Positions 7,566 through 16,690 are shown, counted from the first letter of the stretch. The stretch: 64,000 nt of DNA from Terriglobia bacterium (GCA_009838515.1 VXRL01000094.1:30191-94190), one strand, 5' to 3'. Notes: generated by a model not told the origin, from the sequence alone. Made by a program: numbers and translations.

Positions 7566-8672
7566 TCACAGGTCGACCGGCCGCGCGACTCCATTCGCCA
7601 CGAACAGATCGGCCATATCTTCAATGGCGAGGCCGAGCAAGGCGGCTAGTCGGCGGACGGAGACATAACCCGCTTCGATAGCCAAAGCGAGGATCTCGAC
7701 AAATCGTCTTGAGAACAGCGCAGGTGTTGCGCCACCGACCACCTGGTGCCCGTTGTTGAGCAGCGCATCCTCGGGCAGCGAGCGGGCCACGGCAAGCTTC
7801 AGTTCCCCGAGCGAGACGAGCCGCCACCGCAGGGCGGAGGAGGTCACTCGAAGTTCGTCTGCCACAGCGTTCAGCTGTGCTATCAGATCCTTCCCGGGCA
7901 GGCTAGCCCAACCGGCCGTTTGTTCAAGCGTCGAAGCCGGCATTAGAACTGCCGCTGCGAAATTGTTAGCGAGTTGTTCAACTCGGTTGCCGCCGGTTTC
8001 CCGGATCTCCTCGGAACGTTCCGGCGGCATGGCGTCCCACGTCAGGATGTGGAATAACTCGTGCGCAAGACCGAAATTGCGCCGGCCTTCGACCTCTCGA
8101 CGTTGGATTATGACTGTGTCCAATTCCGGCAACCGGCAAGCCGCGCCAGAGATGCCTTGCTGGGCATCAACCATCAGAACCAAGATGCCCAGTTCACGCT
8201 CCATGACTTCGATCAACCCCGTTGCAGGTACCTCCCCAAGGTTGAACTCCGTGACGAATCGCTCCCCAGCCGCCATGGCATCCTCGAAACGCGAGTTGCG
8301 GGTAAGCCCTAGCGCCCGGCGCATGAGCGGCAAGTCGCGCCCGACTTGCGGCGCCAGTGCACGGTACGCCGCGATCCACCGACCGGCGTCGCGTTCGTAG
8401 TCTTCGAGTTGGTCTACTTGGACACCTGTATGCCGCCATGAGAAGCGGCCTTCGCCGACGAGTTGAAACGGATCGGTGAAGTATTCAAGCGGTGCGCCCA
8501 GCCTTTCGACTGCTAGCATCAATTCCGTCGCTGTCATGCGGCGTGTGCCGGTCTCGATCGCCGAAACGGTTTGGCGGTCCTTGAATCCGAACAGCTGAGC
8601 AAGATCATCTTGGGAGAGCCCCTGCTCTACGCGCATCGCCTTGAGGCGCACTCCTATCAGGTGCGTATCCAT
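7566..8672 (-). CDS. XRE-ImmA/IrrE fusion (antitoxin-type metalloprotease)
   Basis: The 368-residue protein starts with an XRE helix-turn-helix (LKAMRVEQGLSQDDLAQLFG...RQTVSAIETGTRR, residues about 8-50) followed by an ImmA/IrrE peptidase domain with the zinc motif HELFH in NFGLAHELFHILTW and a downstream LANNFAAAVLMP segment. Proteins of this build (COG2856) act as antitoxins or repressors, often next to a toxin, as here with the PIN gene 6 bases downstream. The frame is open from 8699, but the promoter -10 at 8690-8695 lies inside that extension, so ATG 8672 is the start. Confidence 0.85.
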   Translation of the reverse strand: MDTHLIGVRLKAMRVEQGLSQDDLAQLFGFKDRQTVSAIETGTRRMTATELMLAVERLGAPLEYFTDPFQLVGEGRFSWRHTGVQVDQLEDYERDAGRWIAAYRALAPQVGRDLPLMRRALGLTRNSRFEDAMAAGERFVTEFNLGEVPATGLIEVMERELGILVLMVDAQQGISGAACRLPELDTVIIQRREVEGRRNFGLAHELFHILTWDAMPPERSEEIRETGGNRVEQLANNFAAAVLMPASTLEQTAGWASLPGKDLIAQLNAVADELRVTSSALRWRLVSLGELKLAVARSLPEDALLNNGHQVVGGATPALFSRRFVEILALAIEAGYVSVRRLAALLGLAIEDMADLFVANGVARPVDL

Positions 8673-8689
8673 CACTACCTGTCCTAGTG

Positions 8690-8731
8690 TAATTATCATT
8701 GCACATTTCTATTTGCAAGAATTCCGTGCAA
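8690..8731 (-). promoter_or_regulatory. Promoter and palindromic operator of the XRE-ImmA gene
   Basis: On the minus strand, TTGCAA (8713-8718), a 17-base spacer and TAATTA (8690-8695) form a good promoter. A palindrome TTGCA-N9-TGCAA (8713-8731, centred on GAATTC) covers the -35 box, and a further TTGCA half-site lies between the boxes near 8699-8703. This is the layout expected for autorepression by the XRE domain. The local sequence is markedly AT-rich. Confidence 0.55.
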
Positions 8732-8963
8732 ACTGTCTTTCGCGGAGAATCTCCATCCTTGTCTCTTGATTGCAAGATCGGACGAGGCTAGAACGGCGTT
8801 TGATTCCGATCAGCGCACCGATGATCGGAAGCACGGGAGGTGCTTGGAACTGCTTGGCGGGGCCTTGGGCGAGTCAGGCTACAGCGGTCGGCCGGAGGCT
8901 AGGAGATGCCCGAGGTGAATCTGCTGCATCTGGGACTCGTGACGAGTTCCCGGGAATCTAAGA

Positions 8964-10208
8964 TCAGGCCCAAAGGGGTCGAAGTGAAGCGACGCCCCGC
9001 GCGGCCCTCTCGATGTGCTCACGAGTGTTGTATACGTGCGGACACAAGCGAAAGCCGCCGGATGTCGATCCGGCGATGCCGAACTTGTCGTACATGGCAT
9101 CGAAGACTGCTTGTCGCTTTTCCGGTGCGACCTGCACGATGCATACCCCAGCGCTGAGCTTGTCGTCGAGTGGTGTGACAAGCTTGGCTCCTGCCTCAGC
9201 TAGGGACTGCTTTAGGAGAGAGGAGAGTTCACGGACTCGCTGTTCCACACGATCTGTCCCGATGGAGGAGTGAAATCCCGCAGCCTCGCTCATCGCGCTG
9301 ATCGCAGCGTCATCGCGTTGTCCCATTGATTCGAACTTCCGGGCACCCTCGAGTTCGGTCTCCGCCTCGTTACCCCATCCGGGAGCCACGGTACTGGGCC
9401 AGATCTCTGGGATCCTTTCACGGCGGACATAGAGGAGCCCGACTTCCTTCGGTCCGCAGTACCACTTGTGCGCGCTTGCTGCGAATGAATCGCAGCCAAG
9501 CTCGTGGAGATCCAATTCAAGCGCGCCCCAGGTCTGGGCTCCGTCCACATGGACGTAGACTCCAGAGCGCCGGGCGAATTCGCAGAGCTCCCGCACCGGC
9601 AGCAGCAGCCCGCTCACGTTGGACGCATGGGTGAGGGCCAGCACGCGCGTCCTCGGAGACAGTGCCTCCCTAAACGGACGGATCAACTCATCAGGGTTGG
9701 TAGGGTTCGGCGGAACCTCAACCTCTCGCAGCGAGAATCCTCTCCGTTGCGCCCGCACCTTCCAAGCGACGTTGTTGGTCGGATGGTTCTGGCGCCAGAT
9801 CACAACCTCGTCGCCGGCTTTGAGGTCGAGCCCGTTGTTGATGATGTTGTTGGCCTCGCTGGTATTGCGAACTAGAGCCACTTCGTCCGCTTCCGCTCCG
9901 ATCTGGTCTGCAACGCTGGCCCGCGCTGTCTCCCGGTCCGAAGCGTAGCGCTCCCGGTTTTGAAAGGAGCAGTCCTCATCGATCGACCTAGTCAGCTCTG
10001 TCACGGTCGCGGCGACACTCGTCGGAGAAGGGCACAGGTTCGCGGCGTTCATGGGCACGCGGTCTTCCCCAAACGGAAACTTCTTCCGGACCTCTTCCCA
10101 ATACGCCTCGCCTTCTTCGGCCCTTGCTACGCCGCGGGGGCGCATGGCCAAGGCCGAGGCCGTTGCGATGCCAGTCAGAAACCGCCGTCTCGTTTCTTCT
10201 GTAGTCAT
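8964..10208 (-). CDS. Tat-exported class V aminotransferase family protein
   Basis: The 414-residue protein starts with a twin-arginine signal (TRRRFLTGIATASALAM) and continues as a PLP fold-type I enzyme of the class V / cysteine desulfurase-like group. The PLP lysine is in SFAASAHKWYCGPKEVG, the phosphate and ring contacts in VALVRNTSEANNIIN and VYVHVDGAQTWGALELDL. Class V enzymes without the desulfurase cysteine loop act as aminotransferases or isopenicillin-epimerase-like enzymes; export by Tat is typical of acidobacterial paralogues. The substrate cannot be told from sequence. It is divergent from the YdjM-type gene (138 bases between starts). Confidence 0.8.
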   Translation of the reverse strand: MTTEETRRRFLTGIATASALAMRPRGVARAEEGEAYWEEVRKKFPFGEDRVPMNAANLCPSPTSVAATVTELTRSIDEDCSFQNRERYASDRETARASVADQIGAEADEVALVRNTSEANNIINNGLDLKAGDEVVIWRQNHPTNNVAWKVRAQRRGFSLREVEVPPNPTNPDELIRPFREALSPRTRVLALTHASNVSGLLLPVRELCEFARRSGVYVHVDGAQTWGALELDLHELGCDSFAASAHKWYCGPKEVGLLYVRRERIPEIWPSTVAPGWGNEAETELEGARKFESMGQRDDAAISAMSEAAGFHSSIGTDRVEQRVRELSSLLKQSLAEAGAKLVTPLDDKLSAGVCIVQVAPEKRQAVFDAMYDKFGIAGSTSGGFRLCPHVYNTREHIERAARGVASLRPLWA

Positions 10209-10346
10209 GTTGTGATGAGCCTACCAGAGAGACTGGCTGGTCGCCTTTGATCGGAGCGGCGGATACACGGCGAGTCTCAAGTATTCTGGAGAGTCCCGGT
10301 CGGCCTCGGCTCTGGAGCCCCCGCAGGTGCCGGCTGTCCCTGTCCC

Positions 10347-11447
10347 GTGGACCCCCTCGCCCACACACTTGCCGGCGCCACGCTGGCGGAGACGCGGCTC
10401 AAGGACTTGACCCCATTTTCTGCTCCGGCGTTGATTCTGGGTTCCAACGCTCCTGACATTGACGCGATCACGATGTTCATGGATCGCGACCTGTCCCTTT
10501 GGTTCCGGCGCGGGTGGACGCACGGCCTGCTTGCGATGGTCGTCCTGCCCATCGCGCTGACGCTGCTACTGTTGCTTGTCGATCGAGTGATCGCGCGCTT
10601 GCGGCGGCGCCAGCCAGTGGCACGGGCGGGTCCGTTGCTTGGACTTAGCACCTTGGCTGTGGTCTTGCACCCGTTGCTTGACTGGCTCAATATCTATGGT
10701 GTCCGCCTCCTGATGCCATTCGACGGCAGGTGGTTCTACGGAGATGCGCTGTTCATCGTCGACCCGTGGCTCTGGCTGCTGCTCGGCACTTCTGTAGTGG
10801 TTGCGCATAGCGCTTCTAGAGTCGGCGCCTCGGCGTGGGTGGCGCTCGGTGCCGCGACAACGTTGCTCATTACCAGCTTCGATGGCGCGGCCCTGTTCGT
10901 CCGACTGTTGTGGTGCGTCGGTTTGGTTGCGATCATCTGGCTGCGTCTGGACGGGCGATTGCAGGGGCGCATTCCAAGACTTGCCAATATCGCCTTGATC
11001 GCCACCGCGTTGTACATCCTGACCATGGTGACCACGTCGCGGCTCGCTTCGCGGCAGGTTGCTGCGTGGATGGCCGAGCGCAACAGCGTCCCGATGCAAA
11101 TCATGGCGGGGCCCGCACCCGGCAATCCTTTTCGCCGAGATATTGTCGTCGCTGACGCGGAGCGCTATCACTTCTTGGAAGTCAATTGGTTAGCGGCTGA
11201 ATCGATCCGATTTGCCCACCCGTCCATCGACCGCGGTCCCGAAGGGCCAGTCACCCAGGCTGCGCTTGCCGCGCCTCAGGTCAGGGGGCTGAACAGCTGG
11301 AAGCGGCTACCGGCCTATCGAGTTCAGCCAACGGCAGATGGCTATCGGGTGTCGATCTCCGACGTCCGCTTCGCGAGACGAGTCGGTAGTGGACTGGGAG
11401 CCGCGGTCGTGGAACTCGATCGGGACTTGCACGTTGTTTCCCGCTGA
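10347..11447 (+). CDS. YdjM-family inner membrane protein
   Basis: The protein begins MDPLAHTLAGATLAETRLKD and then GSNAPDIDAITMF, the two conserved metal-ligand segments (HT, N-PDID) of the YdjM / membrane-bound metal-dependent hydrolase family; a third lies in VVLHPLLDWLNIYG. Several hydrophobic helices follow (for example LLAMVVLPIALTLLLLLV, LWLLLGTSVVVA, NIALIATALYILTM). Its C-terminal third is soluble. YdjM in E. coli is LexA-regulated with unclear activity. The start is a GTG (10347). It converges with the following oxidoreductase gene. Confidence 0.8.
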   Translation: MDPLAHTLAGATLAETRLKDLTPFSAPALILGSNAPDIDAITMFMDRDLSLWFRRGWTHGLLAMVVLPIALTLLLLLVDRVIARLRRRQPVARAGPLLGLSTLAVVLHPLLDWLNIYGVRLLMPFDGRWFYGDALFIVDPWLWLLLGTSVVVAHSASRVGASAWVALGAATTLLITSFDGAALFVRLLWCVGLVAIIWLRLDGRLQGRIPRLANIALIATALYILTMVTTSRLASRQVAAWMAERNSVPMQIMAGPAPGNPFRRDIVVADAERYHFLEVNWLAAESIRFAHPSIDRGPEGPVTQAALAAPQVRGLNSWKRLPAYRVQPTADGYRVSISDVRFARRVGSGLGAAVVELDRDLHVVSR

Positions 11448-11498
11448 ATCAATTGGGGAAGGGGCATAGAGCGGTGCTTGGATCGGTCTAGGCTGCGA

Positions 11499-12662
11499 TC
11501 AGACCGTGACGCCCATTTCGTCCCAGGTGATCATCCGGCGCTGATAGATCGCTTCCCTGCCCATGATGCTGGTGAGGGCCGCAGTGGCGGCGACTTCAAT
11601 GTCGGCGATCGGCCTGCGGTTCTCGCGGATCGCGCGAACGAAGTCGTTGTGGGCTTCTTCAGTGAGGTCAAGGCCCTCGATACCCTTGTGCTCGACGGGG
11701 TCGGAGTTCCCGTAAATGTCGTAGAAGGTCCACGAGCTGTTGTCCAGTTCGATCGTGCCCTTGTCTCCGTAGATGACGTACCACTGGCCGTTCGGGAGCT
11801 TCTTGAGCGCCCGCGGATGCAAGTAGAGTTGGCTGTAGTCGAGGTGCATGTCGTTGTTGTAGATGTACTCGACGCTGAAGCCGTCCATCATGACCGTGCC
11901 CGCAGGCATCGGTTCAGGAAGGTATCGCTTGCCGTGCCCGTAGGCACTGACGGGACGGCTGCCGGCCAGCCAGTTGCAAACGTCGAGGTTGTGGATGGCG
12001 TTTTCGACTATGAGGTCCCCTGATAGCTTCACGTCGTTGTACCAGCCGGGGAAGCGCCGTTGCTGGCCACTGCCGTCCTCGCGCCGCGTGCCCGGTCGCG
12101 AGGGGGTGCTGTGGCGTTGAGCTTTGATGACGAGCGGAGTGCCGATGAGTCCTGTTTCGTGGATCTCGCGCACCACTCCCTGCATGTGCGGGGAACTGCG
12201 CAACTGCTGCCCGATCTGAAACACGGCCTTGGACTCGCGGGCGGCGTCCAGCACCAGCTTGACCTGATCCGCCGAGATCGCTAGCGGCTTCTCGCAGAAA
12301 ACATGCTTGCCAGCCTCGAGTGCCGCGGCCGACATCTCCGCGTGGAGGTAGCAAGGCGTCGCAATGAGGACAGCGTCGATTTCCTCCTGTCGGAGCAGCT
12401 CCCTATAGTCGGCGTAGGAACGAGGATTATCGGTTCGGGCGGCGCTTTGCGCGGCGTCACGGGCAGAGGGATCAATGTCGCAGATGGCTCCGACTGTGAT
12501 GTCTGACCGTGCCGCCAAGCGCGTCAAGTGGGCGTTACCGCGCTTGCCGACGCCGATCATTCCGAAGCGCAACGGTTCTTCTTGCGCGCGCACCGCGGTC
12601 GTGGCCGCTGCGACGGCTGCTCCCTGCAGGAAACGGCGGCGGAAGAATGTACTGGCACTCAT
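11499..12662 (-). CDS. Tat-exported Gfo/Idh/MocA family oxidoreductase
   Basis: The frame is open from 12794, but ATG 12662 gives a twin-arginine signal (FFRRRFLQGAAVAAAT), so the mature enzyme acts outside the cytoplasm. The N-terminal Rossmann domain has FGMIGVGKRGNAH and the catalytic EKP in KHVFCEKPLAI; the C-terminal half is the usual alpha/beta substrate domain (NAIHNLDVCNWLAGSRP). Family members oxidise sugars or related polyols with a tightly bound NAD(P). It is divergent from a DUF1080 gene with 147 bases between starts; the two families are known to act together in 3-keto-glycoside metabolism, so a periplasmic glycoside-degradation role is likely. Confidence 0.85.
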   Translation of the reverse strand: MSASTFFRRRFLQGAAVAAATTAVRAQEEPLRFGMIGVGKRGNAHLTRLAARSDITVGAICDIDPSARDAAQSAARTDNPRSYADYRELLRQEEIDAVLIATPCYLHAEMSAAALEAGKHVFCEKPLAISADQVKLVLDAARESKAVFQIGQQLRSSPHMQGVVREIHETGLIGTPLVIKAQRHSTPSRPGTRREDGSGQQRRFPGWYNDVKLSGDLIVENAIHNLDVCNWLAGSRPVSAYGHGKRYLPEPMPAGTVMMDGFSVEYIYNNDMHLDYSQLYLHPRALKKLPNGQWYVIYGDKGTIELDNSSWTFYDIYGNSDPVEHKGIEGLDLTEEAHNDFVRAIRENRRPIADIEVAATAALTSIMGREAIYQRRMITWDEMGVTV

Positions 12663-12809
12663 GCAGGACTCCCTCGCATCGACGTAGAGTCTTGTTTTCG
12701 GGCGGTGCTCAGCGTACCATGTCGCCGGGATCAGCCAATCGCTCTCGGTGCCTCGCCTAGATGCGGGGGGGCGCTGTATGGCTGCATGATCCAAGGCCGG
12801 AAGCGATTC

Positions 12810-13445
12810 ATGTACGCAAGGGGAGTCATACGGTTGGCGTGGGTGCCCGTGGCGCTGGCCGCGGCTGCGGCAGCGGTGCTGGGGCAGTCTGACGGGTTTG
12901 TGTCACTGTCGCCCGTAGTTGACTTAAGCGAGCACTGGACGGTGGAGGGGTCCGCTCCCGACACTTGGTCGGTCAAGGACGGCGTGATCGTTTGCACTGG
13001 CAAGCCGAACGGATTCCTGCGGAGCAAGAAGACGTACCGCAACTTCATCTTTCGGGCCGAGTGGCGGTTCCAGAAAGAAGGTTGGACCCAGAAGCCTCCG
13101 AAGTATCCGAATGCCGGTTATTTCATTCATGCGGGAGCGGTCGAGGACGACTGGCCGAAATCCCTGGAAGTGCAAGGCCATTACGGTGAAGCGGGCAGTC
13201 TGTTCGGTGTTCGCGGGGGCAGCGTGAGCGGCGCGCACCGCGGGCCGGTATTCGAGAACCGCAGGCCGCTCGGCGAGTGGGAGAGCATCGAGGTCCAGTC
13301 GCTCGACGGAATCGTCACGGTGAAGCTCAACGAGAAGAAGATGAACGAGGGCCACGACATCGAACCCGCCCAGGGCAGCATTTGCCTCCAGTCAGAGGGC
13401 TGGCCTGTCTTCTACCGCAACCTACGAATCAAGGACCTCGACTAA
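12810..13445 (+). CDS. Secreted DUF1080 (3-keto-disaccharide hydrolase-like) protein
   Basis: ATG 12810 begins a signal peptide (IRLAWVPVALAAAAAAVLGQ). The mature 185 residues match the DUF1080 concanavalin-like fold: WSVKDGVIVCTGKPNGFLRS, YRNFIFRAEWRF, NAGYFIHAG, EVQGHYGEAGSLFG, and a final GSICLQSEGWPVFYRNLRIK. Members hydrolyse or eliminate 3-keto-glycosides made by Gfo/Idh/MocA-type dehydrogenases; the divergent neighbour is such an enzyme. The frame upstream (12528-12809) is the reverse of the neighbour gene and is not coding. Confidence 0.85.
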   Translation: MYARGVIRLAWVPVALAAAAAAVLGQSDGFVSLSPVVDLSEHWTVEGSAPDTWSVKDGVIVCTGKPNGFLRSKKTYRNFIFRAEWRFQKEGWTQKPPKYPNAGYFIHAGAVEDDWPKSLEVQGHYGEAGSLFGVRGGSVSGAHRGPVFENRRPLGEWESIEVQSLDGIVTVKLNEKKMNEGHDIEPAQGSICLQSEGWPVFYRNLRIKDLD

Positions 13446-13562
13446 GCCAAGCGCCTGTCCGGTCGCTGTTCTAGCGGCGCTGGTCGCTTGCCACCCGCCG
13501 GTGACAGAGTATCGGCAGCTACAATAACCGACACATCGCGGTCTACCTAGGCAGACCTTCGC

Positions 13563-14816
13563 ATGGACAAGCCGCGCATCGGATACGCCCAGCGGAAGCG
13601 CACGCGGCGGATTGCCGCCGGGTCCATCGCGGCTGTCACGTTTTTGGCACTGGCTTGGGCCGTGTCCCGCATCGAGCCAGCCGCACCGGGCGTGGATGCT
13701 GCGGTTGTCTTCACGGACACGGTCAAACGCGGCGAGATGTTGCGGCAGGTTCGCGGTATCGGCACCTTGGTGCCCGAGACCGTGGTCGTGATCGCGGCGA
13801 GTGACGCGGGCCGTATCGAGCGACGCTTCGTCCAGCCCGGCCAGCCCGTCAAGCCGGGCACAATCCTGCTGGAGCTCAGCAGCCCGCAAGTCGAGCAGGA
13901 GTACCTAGACGCTGCGGCCCAGCTGAGAGAGGGTCAGGCCGAGTTGGCGAATCTCCAGGCCCAGCTCGAGGACCAGCGACTTACCCAGGAGTCCTTAACC
14001 GCTGACTTCGAGGGACAGTACCTGCAAGCCAAGGCGCAGCACGATGCCGATCTTGAACTGTCCAAGTCCGGGCTCACAGACCAAGTCACCCTCATGAAGT
14101 CACGCGTTGCCATGGAACAGCTGCACAAGCGGTATGAGCTGGAACGGGCTCGCGGGGACGCCCGCAAGCCGTCCGTGGAAGCGCAGCTGGAGGCGCAGCG
14201 GGCTCGCATCGAACAAATGGAAGCACTCCTCGCGCTGCGCCAGGACAAGGTCGACCGACTCAGGGTTCGGGCCGGGATGCAAGGAGTCCTCCAGCTCATG
14301 GATGTCGAGGTCGGGCAGCTCGTTGCCCCGGGTGACGAGTTGGCCCGGGTTTCCGATCCTTCGCACCTGAAGGCGGAGCTCAAGATCCCGGAGACGTTGG
14401 TCAACGATGTTGCGGTCGGGCAGCGCGCAGAGGTCGACACCCGGAACGGCCTTATCGAGGGCGAGGTTTCGCGCATCGATCCGGCCGCGATCGAGGGGAC
14501 CGTGCTCGTCGACATCCGGCTGCTCGGAGAAATGCCCCGCGGCGCGCGGCCCGACCTCAGCGTCGACGGGACGATCGAACTTGAGCGGCTGGAAAACGTG
14601 CTGCACGTGGGTCGCCCCATCCATGCCAGGGAAGAGAGCCTGATGGGACTCTTCAGACTGGAGGGTGACCAAACGCACGCCTCGCGCGTCCAAGCGCAGG
14701 TAGGCAAAGTTTCAGTCAGCACTATCGAAATCCGTTCCGGCCTGAGCGAGGGCGACAAGGTAGTCTTGTCCGACATGTCGGCGTGGGACGCCTATGACAG
14801 GATCCGGCTCGAATAG
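13563..14816 (+). CDS. HlyD-family efflux adaptor
   Basis: The 417-residue protein has one N-terminal membrane anchor (AAGSIAAVTFLALAWAVSRI, residues about 17-36), a split biotinyl-lipoyl region (VPETVVVIAASDAGRIERRF ... GQPVKPGTILLELSSP), a coiled-coil hairpin of about 120 residues, and a second lipoyl half (VRAGMQGVLQLMDVEVGQLV). It bridges an inner-membrane pump to an outer-membrane channel. The ABC ATPase starting 40 bases downstream is its expected partner, but no dedicated FtsX/MacB permease follows, so the permease must be encoded elsewhere. Confidence 0.85.
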   Translation: MDKPRIGYAQRKRTRRIAAGSIAAVTFLALAWAVSRIEPAAPGVDAAVVFTDTVKRGEMLRQVRGIGTLVPETVVVIAASDAGRIERRFVQPGQPVKPGTILLELSSPQVEQEYLDAAAQLREGQAELANLQAQLEDQRLTQESLTADFEGQYLQAKAQHDADLELSKSGLTDQVTLMKSRVAMEQLHKRYELERARGDARKPSVEAQLEAQRARIEQMEALLALRQDKVDRLRVRAGMQGVLQLMDVEVGQLVAPGDELARVSDPSHLKAELKIPETLVNDVAVGQRAEVDTRNGLIEGEVSRIDPAAIEGTVLVDIRLLGEMPRGARPDLSVDGTIELERLENVLHVGRPIHAREESLMGLFRLEGDQTHASRVQAQVGKVSVSTIEIRSGLSEGDKVVLSDMSAWDAYDRIRLE

Positions 14817-14856
14817 GCGGTCAGTTCTGCGGCACAAGGAGGCAGCAAGCTAGGCA

Positions 14857-15585
14857 ATGGCAGAATCAACGAACGGCAGTGCGCCGCTCATCCGCTTGGA
14901 AGCGGTGTCGAAGGTGTTCTTCACTGATGAGGTCGAGACGCACGCGCTTTCGGGTGTCGATCTTGAGATCCGCGATGGCGAGTACGTGGCGATCTCGGGC
15001 CCGTCTGGCTGCGGCAAGTCGACTCTGCTGTCGATACTCGGGTTGCTCGACACCCCGACCGACGGGGTGTACCGGCTCAACGGCGAGTCCGTCGAGAACC
15101 TGAAGGCGAGGCAGCGGGCCCGCATCCGGAATCGGCAGATCGGCTTCATCTTCCAGGCGTTTAACCTGATCGGCGATCTCACGGTCTTCGAGAACGTCGA
15201 CCTGCCGCTGACGTATCGAGGGATGCCGGCCACTGAACGCAAGAAACGGGTCGAGGAAGCCTTGGAACGGGTCGGGATGGCACACCGGATGAAGCACTAT
15301 CCGTCGCAGCTGTCGGGCGGTCAGCAGCAGAGGGTGGCAGTGGCCAGGGCGCTCGGTGGCGAGCCCTCGGTGCTGCTCGCCGACGAGCCGACCGGGAATC
15401 TCGACTCGAAGAACGGCGAGGCCGTGATGGAGTTGCTGCGAGATGTCCATGACGGTGGTGCGACCATCTGCATGGTGACGCACGACCCGCGATTCGAGGC
15501 CTACGCGGAGCGAGTGGTGCGACTATTCGACGGACGGATTGTCGATCACGCCGTTGACGAGCTGGAGCCTGCTGGTGCCGCTTGA
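14857..15585 (+). CDS. MacB/LolD-type ABC transporter ATP-binding protein
   Basis: The 242-residue ATPase has Walker A GPSGCGKSTLLS, the Q-loop in IGFIFQAFNL, signature LSGGQQQRVAVARAL, Walker B VLLADEPTGNLD and the switch histidine in VTHDPRF. The GNLDSKNGE segment is typical of the MacB/LolD/FtsE branch, which drives mechanotransmission rather than transport through the permease. It follows the HlyD adaptor and should work with it. The permease normally next in such operons is absent. Confidence 0.88.
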   Translation: MAESTNGSAPLIRLEAVSKVFFTDEVETHALSGVDLEIRDGEYVAISGPSGCGKSTLLSILGLLDTPTDGVYRLNGESVENLKARQRARIRNRQIGFIFQAFNLIGDLTVFENVDLPLTYRGMPATERKKRVEEALERVGMAHRMKHYPSQLSGGQQQRVAVARALGGEPSVLLADEPTGNLDSKNGEAVMELLRDVHDGGATICMVTHDPRFEAYAERVVRLFDGRIVDHAVDELEPAGAA

Positions 15586-15922
15586 CGACGAGCAACGGCA
15601 ATGATGGATGCTTGGGGATCGGCAACCTGACGGTCTGCGCAGCGACTACTGCTACACCGCAAAGCCCATAATTCATCCATGGAGCGGTTATCGGCAGATA
15701 GTTCGTGATCCCCCAAGGACAATTCGATTGCCCTGCTTGTACGGATATCTGTAGGCATCTATTCGCTTCCGCGCTATTGCGATCTCCCTTCGGATGACCA
15801 GTGGGAGGGCTTTGACAAGGCGCAAGATCCGTTCCACAAGTAAGGAGTCGCTTACTTGGCGGGTGCTGGTCCGGCACTCCCGGTCGTCCGAGGTCCAGCG
15901 CCGCATTCGACAGACCGGGCAC
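15586..15922. other. Intergenic stretch without a recognisable gene
   Basis: This 337-base stretch separates the ABC ATPase from the SDR gene. It is where an FtsX-type permease gene would be expected, but no fragment of one is seen. A minus-strand open frame (about 15688-15984) shows no recognisable motif and I do not call it. Confidence 0.5.
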
Positions 15923-16690
15923 ATGGAGAATAAAGAGATGCGGTCAGGCCAAGTGCTATTGGTCACAGGTGCAAGTCGTGGCATTGGTGCGGCGACTGCA
16001 CTGCAAGCGGCGGCACGCGGCTACTTCGTTTTTGTCAATTTTCGACAGAGCGTCGAGGCGGCCTCTTCAGTCGTGGACGAGATTCGAGAACGGGGTGGAG
16101 ACGGTGTTGCTGTTCAAGCGGACATTGGACAAGAAGAAGACGTTGTAAGGCTCTTCGAAGCGATTGATGCTCAGGAAGGGAACTTGGTGGGAGTCGTCAA
16201 CAACGCCGGCGAACTGGCGCCCGCCTCTCGGCTTGAAGACATGGACAGCGCCCGCTGGGAGGCGATCTTCAGGACGAATGTGCTCGGAACTCTGTACTGC
16301 ACCAAGGCAGCCGTCAGAAGGATGAGTCTGCGGTCTGGGGGGGCTGGCGGCTCGATAGTCAACGTTTCGTCCGCCGCCTCTCGAACAGGCGCACCCAATG
16401 AGTACGTAGATTACGCGGCGTCCAAGGGGGCGATCGACAGCCTCACGATTGGTGTTGCCCGTGAGGTGGCTGAATACGGCATTCGTGTCAATTGCGTCAG
16501 GCCAGGCTTCATCCGCACCGGGATTCATGCAGGGCGGGGAGACCCCCATCGGATCGAGCGGCTTCAGGATGCGCTGCCGATGCGGCGTGGCGGTGAACCG
16601 GACGAAGTGGCTGCAGCGATATTGTGGCTCCTGTCGGAAGAAGCCTCATATGTGACCGGCTCCTTCATCGACATGGCCGGTGGCCTGTAA
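15923..16690 (+). CDS. Short-chain dehydrogenase/reductase (SDR)
   Basis: The 255-residue protein is a classical SDR: cofactor loop TGASRGIGAATALQA, NNAG in VGVVNNAGELAP, catalytic Ser in IVNVSSAASRTG and the YxxxK pair in YVDYAASKGA, then VRPGFIRTGIHA. It would be an NAD(P)-dependent oxidoreductase; the residues after the cofactor loop (VNFRQS) hint at NADP use. The frame extends upstream, but ATG 15923 starts just before the first strand. The substrate is unknown and it appears to be transcribed alone. Confidence 0.87.
   Translation: MENKEMRSGQVLLVTGASRGIGAATALQAAARGYFVFVNFRQSVEAASSVVDEIRERGGDGVAVQADIGQEEDVVRLFEAIDAQEGNLVGVVNNAGELAPASRLEDMDSARWEAIFRTNVLGTLYCTKAAVRRMSLRSGGAGGSIVNVSSAASRTGAPNEYVDYAASKGAIDSLTIGVAREVAEYGIRVNCVRPGFIRTGIHAGRGDPHRIERLQDALPMRRGGEPDEVAAAILWLLSEEASYVTGSFIDMAGGL

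Noticed and set aside
12528..12809. N-terminal extension of the DUF1080 frame
   Set aside because: It is antisense to the Gfo/Idh/MocA gene, and a clear signal peptide starts at 12810.
15688..15984. Minus-strand 98-codon frame between the ABC ATPase and SDR
   Set aside because: It overlaps the SDR start, and no fragment of a permease or transposase could be recognised.
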